A DNA stretch of 64,000 nt from Streptomyces sp. NBC_00457 (lineage in GTDB: Bacteria > Actinomycetota > Actinomycetes > Streptomycetales > Streptomycetaceae). The stretch lies in NCBI RefSeq assembly GCF_036014015.1, contig NZ_CP107905.1, positions 992,001 through 1,056,000 of the forward strand, read 5' to 3'. The position numbers and the translations under genes are program-made. The notes beneath the pieces were generated by a model. That model did not search any database, was not told the DNA's origin, and saw nothing but the letters and a program-made list of their open reading frames with translations. Positions 61,197 through 64,000 of the stretch are shown in pieces. Every line of letters starts with the position of its first letter. The first letter of the stretch is position 1.

Positions 61197-63890
61197 GTGC
61201 GACGCATACGCAGCAGCACAAGAACAGCAGCCGCCGGTGCCACCGCCGTAGCAGCCCTCGCCGCCCTACTGGCCGTACCCGCCGCCGGCACCGCGAGCGC
61301 GGCGGAACCGGAGCGGCTCACCATCGACCTGGGCACCGACACCGGCGCCTTCCACGGCGGCGCCTCCGGCTCGCTGTACGGGATCTACGGCGACGGCGTG
61401 CCCAGCCGCAACGTCCTCGAGGGCATGCACGTCCGCACCGTCTCGACGAAGGCGCAGGACGGTCCCCAGCACCCGGGAGCGGACGCCCTGGAGGTCCTGC
61501 CGTCGTTCGTGGACTCCGGCGGCAAGGACGTCTACATCTACATGACCGACATCTACCGCGGGTTCCCCTACCAGTGGCCGGGCGCGGACGGTCCGGCGCG
61601 GCTCGCCGACTTCAAGGCGAAGATCAAGAAGCAGGTCCAACAGGTCCTGACCATGGGCGACTACAAGGACAACGTCGTCTACGTCCCCTTCAACGAACCC
61701 GAAGGGAACATGTTCGGCACCGGCGAATGGAGCTACGACAAGGTCTCCTGGCTTGACGACCCGAAGCAGTACTTCGCGGCCTGGAAGGAGGTCTACCACC
61801 TCATCAAGGGCCTCGACCCGGACGCCCGGATCGCCGGCCCCAACACCAGCGTCCTCTACAGCCAGGTCAAGGACTTCCTCCAGTACACCAAGGCCAACGA
61901 CGTGGTGCCGGACGTGATGACCTGGCACGAGCTGTCGTCGCCCGCCGCGGTGCGCACTAACGTGGCCAAGTACCGGCAGATGGAGAAGGACGTCGGCGTC
62001 GGCCCGCTGCCGATCAACGTCAACGAGTACGGCCACAACTACCACCTCTCCGTCCCCGGTCAGGTCGTCCAGTGGGTCTCCGCCATCGAGGAGTCCAAGA
62101 TCGACGCCGACCTGGCGTACTGGAACATCGACGGCAACCTCAACGACTCGGCCGTCGAGGCCAACAAGGGCAACGGCCAGTGGTGGCTGTTCAACGCCTA
62201 CGGCCAGATGTCCGGCCACACCGTCGAGGTGACCGCCCCGCACCCCAACGAGCAGTACACCCTCCAGGGCGTCGCCACGCTGGACGAGGACAAGAGGCAG
62301 TCCCGGGCGATCTTCGGCGGCAAGAGCGGTGACGCGGACGTCGTCTTCAAGAACGTCGACCCCAGGTTGTTCGGTACGACCGTGCACGCCACCGTCCAGG
62401 AAATCCCGTGGACCGGACAGGTCGGCGACTCGACCCAGCCCCTTCGGCTCGCCGACCAGGAGCTCACGGTCGGCGCCGACGGCACCGTCACCCTCCCCAT
62501 GACCGGCATGAACGAGATGTCGGCGTACCAGGTCATCCTCTCCCCCGGCGGCGACGGCGGCGCGCCGACCGAACCCTCCGTCAGCTGGCGGAAGACGTAC
62601 GAGGCGGAGAACGCCACCTACACCGGCGGCGGCTACTCGAAGAACGGGCCCGAGGGTTCCCCGCAGGACGTCGGCAAGTTCGCGACCTCCGGCGCCTACA
62701 ACGTCGGCGGGCTGCGCACCGGCTCCGACGGGGTACTCGCGTTCGACGTGGAGGTACCGAAAGACGGCACCTACGACCTGAGCGTGTTCGCCAACTCCTA
62801 CAACCTGTACGACCTGGTGAAGGAGCAGGGGCCCACCAACGTCTTTCTGCGCGTCGACGACAAGGACCCGCAGGAGCTACGACTGCCCCTCGGCTACAAG
62901 TGGGTGGTCTGGGGCCACACCGACACCACCGTGAAGCTGACCGCCGGCAAACACCGCATCACCCTCGCCGCGAAGGACGCGGATCTGGGCGTCACCAAGG
63001 GCGACGCCATCATCGACAAGGTCGACCTGGCGCTGCGCGACGAGCGCGTGACCGCACCGGCGGTCTACGAGGCCGAGTACGCCACGCTGTCCGGCTCCCG
63101 GCCCGACTACAGCTACCGCGGTGCCTCGGGCCCCGGCGCGGTGCCGCTCGGCAAGGGCGACTCCGCCACCTTCTGGGTCCACGCGCCCGCCGACGGCGAG
63201 GCGACCGTGTCCGTCGGCCACCTCGGCGGCGGCCGGGCGAGCCTGTCGCTCAACGGCGAGAAGCTCGACGTACCCGGGATCGGCGGCGCCAAGAAGGGCA
63301 CGGACACCGTCCGGATGTTCCTGTCCGGCGGCATCAACAAGATCACCGTCACCGGCGATTCCCGTGAACTCGTCCTCGACCGGCTCCAGGTCACGCCCTC
63401 CGGCGGCACCCTGCCGTCGAAGGTGTACCAGGCGGAGGACGGGGCTCTGACGGGTGCGGCCAAGGTGACCGAGGCCTACACCTTCGCCACGGGTGGTAAG
63501 TCGGTCACCGACATCGGCGACGGCAGGGCCAACGCGCTCTCCCTCGACGTCGTCGCCGAACGCTCCGGCCGGCACGCCGTGACCATCCGCTACTCCAACG
63601 CCGAACAGGCACCCGCCACCCACTACAACCCCGACCCGATCGCCCGCCACGCCGACCTCTCGGTCAACGGCGGACCGGCCCGCCGCGTGCTGTTCCCGAC
63701 GACCTTCCACTTCAACAACTTCTGGGAACTGACCGTCCCGGTCACCCTGAAGAAGGGCACGAACCGGCTCACCTTCACCGCGCAGGAGCTGCCCGACTTC
63801 AACGGCGACACCTACAACCAGTACGACCAGCGGTCCCCGTACGCACCGGTCATCGACCGCATCGCCGTGACACCGCTCGCAGGGAAGTGA
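61197..63890 (+). CDS. Secreted clan GH-A glycosidase with three CBM35/CBM6-like modules
   Basis: An 897-residue exported protein from GTG 61197 (ACGGAG upstream; operator copy 4 lies 38 bases before it). Signal peptide about 1-36. The catalytic barrel (about 40-350) has Glu167 in 'YVPFNEPEG' as likely acid/base and Glu277 in 'PINVNEYGHN' as likely nucleophile, 110 residues apart as in clan GH-A (GH39/GH30-like). A beta domain follows (about 350-450). Then come three carbohydrate-binding modules beginning 'YEAENATYTG' (468), 'YEAEYATLSG' (624) and 'YQAEDGALTG' (744). Likely an endo-enzyme on plant polysaccharide; exact family uncertain. Confidence 0.88.
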   Translation: MRRIRSSTRTAAAGATAVAALAALLAVPAAGTASAAEPERLTIDLGTDTGAFHGGASGSLYGIYGDGVPSRNVLEGMHVRTVSTKAQDGPQHPGADALEVLPSFVDSGGKDVYIYMTDIYRGFPYQWPGADGPARLADFKAKIKKQVQQVLTMGDYKDNVVYVPFNEPEGNMFGTGEWSYDKVSWLDDPKQYFAAWKEVYHLIKGLDPDARIAGPNTSVLYSQVKDFLQYTKANDVVPDVMTWHELSSPAAVRTNVAKYRQMEKDVGVGPLPINVNEYGHNYHLSVPGQVVQWVSAIEESKIDADLAYWNIDGNLNDSAVEANKGNGQWWLFNAYGQMSGHTVEVTAPHPNEQYTLQGVATLDEDKRQSRAIFGGKSGDADVVFKNVDPRLFGTTVHATVQEIPWTGQVGDSTQPLRLADQELTVGADGTVTLPMTGMNEMSAYQVILSPGGDGGAPTEPSVSWRKTYEAENATYTGGGYSKNGPEGSPQDVGKFATSGAYNVGGLRTGSDGVLAFDVEVPKDGTYDLSVFANSYNLYDLVKEQGPTNVFLRVDDKDPQELRLPLGYKWVVWGHTDTTVKLTAGKHRITLAAKDADLGVTKGDAIIDKVDLALRDERVTAPAVYEAEYATLSGSRPDYSYRGASGPGAVPLGKGDSATFWVHAPADGEATVSVGHLGGGRASLSLNGEKLDVPGIGGAKKGTDTVRMFLSGGINKITVTGDSRELVLDRLQVTPSGGTLPSKVYQAEDGALTGAAKVTEAYTFATGGKSVTDIGDGRANALSLDVVAERSGRHAVTIRYSNAEQAPATHYNPDPIARHADLSVNGGPARRVLFPTTFHFNNFWELTVPVTLKKGTNRLTFTAQELPDFNGDTYNQYDQRSPYAPVIDRIAVTPLAGK

Positions 63891-63902
63891 AGTAGCGCGA
63901 CG

Positions 63903-63934
63903 GACGGCCCGGACCCTCACCGGCCCGGGCCGTC
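63903..63934 (+). terminator. 10-bp hairpin terminator
   Basis: GACGGCCCGG (63903-63912) pairs with 63925-63934 around a 12-base loop, 12 bases after the glycosidase stop. Confidence 0.8.
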
Positions 63935-64000
63935 AGGTTGCACAGCTGGATCGGACACTCGAGGCGGGTCAGCGCGTGCTCGAGTGACCGTGTTCGCGGC

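Noticed and set aside
59732..61756. Plus-strand frame across the LacI gene and operators
   Set aside because: Runs through four operator palindromes and antisense to a clear LacI protein.
63935..64000. Possible 3' end of a minus-strand gene entering from the right
   Set aside because: A minus-strand frame is open here ('EHALTRLECPIQLC'), but too little is visible and it runs into the terminator.

Overview
The window looks like a piece of a Streptomyces (or close actinomycete) chromosome. GC is very high with G/C at almost every third codon position, many genes start with GTG, and stop codons are mostly TGA. Neighbouring genes often share 4-base ATGA overlaps. Regulators of the LacI, TetR, MarR, PadR, LysR and AraC families are dense, Tat and lipobox signals are common, secreted glycoside hydrolases sit beside sugar ABC importers that lack an ATPase gene, and there is a streptogrisin-type protease. 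No plasmid or phage hallmark, rRNA, tRNA or CRISPR array was seen.

Layout. 0-5.5 kb: MarR-type regulators, a TPR protein, a PepSY membrane protein, peptide deformylase, a flavin disulfide oxidoreductase and thioredoxin. 5.5-11.5 kb: a LacI regulator with 4-hydroxybenzoate hydroxylase (pobA), a TetR/FMN-reductase divergent pair with twin operators, LysR and TerC. 11.5-16.4 kb: an esterase whose 3' end has been amplified into a 106-bp tandem array, a PucR-like regulator, PadR, and an MFS transporter behind a perfect 20-bp palindrome. 16.7-24.2 kb: sugar locus 1 (LacI, ABC binding protein and permeases, GH42 beta-galactosidase). 24.2-29.9 kb: a large uncharacterised protein, a fructosamine-kinase-like protein, an HhH nuclease, a DMT transporter and two small stress-type proteins. 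29.9-42.2 kb: sugar locus 2 (secreted GH95-like and GH97 enzymes, DUF2264 protein, 2-hydroxyacid dehydrogenase, ABC importer, DeoR/LacI hybrid regulator). 42.2-47.1 kb: resorcinol/hydroxyquinol catabolism with a natural maleylacetate reductase-hydroxyquinol dioxygenase fusion and an AraC regulator. 47.2-52.6 kb: a secreted protease, then a tightly coupled five-gene operon headed by a 62-codon peptide gene. 52.9-54.8 kb: an orphan histidine kinase and a RibD-like reductase. 54.8-63.9 kb: sugar locus 3 (LacI, ABC importer, GH63-like enzyme, divergent multi-CBM endoglycosidase, four copies of one operator).

How it fits together. The three sugar loci share one design: regulator, binding protein, two permeases and a hydrolase on one strand, with secreted hydrolases nearby. 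They presumably take up oligosaccharides cut from plant polymers and use an ATPase encoded elsewhere (MsiK-like). Two aromatic modules (pobA and hydroxyquinol) feed ring-cleavage pathways. The best candidate for an undescribed system is the operon at 48658-52536: a small peptide, a 236-aa unknown, two paralogous DUF6895-type proteins (one with a rare TTA codon) and a beta-lactamase-fold serine hydrolase. The 106-bp array made from a gene's own 3' end is the most unusual DNA structure.

All calls are by reading alone; no search or alignment was run. Family names rest on motifs recognised by eye.
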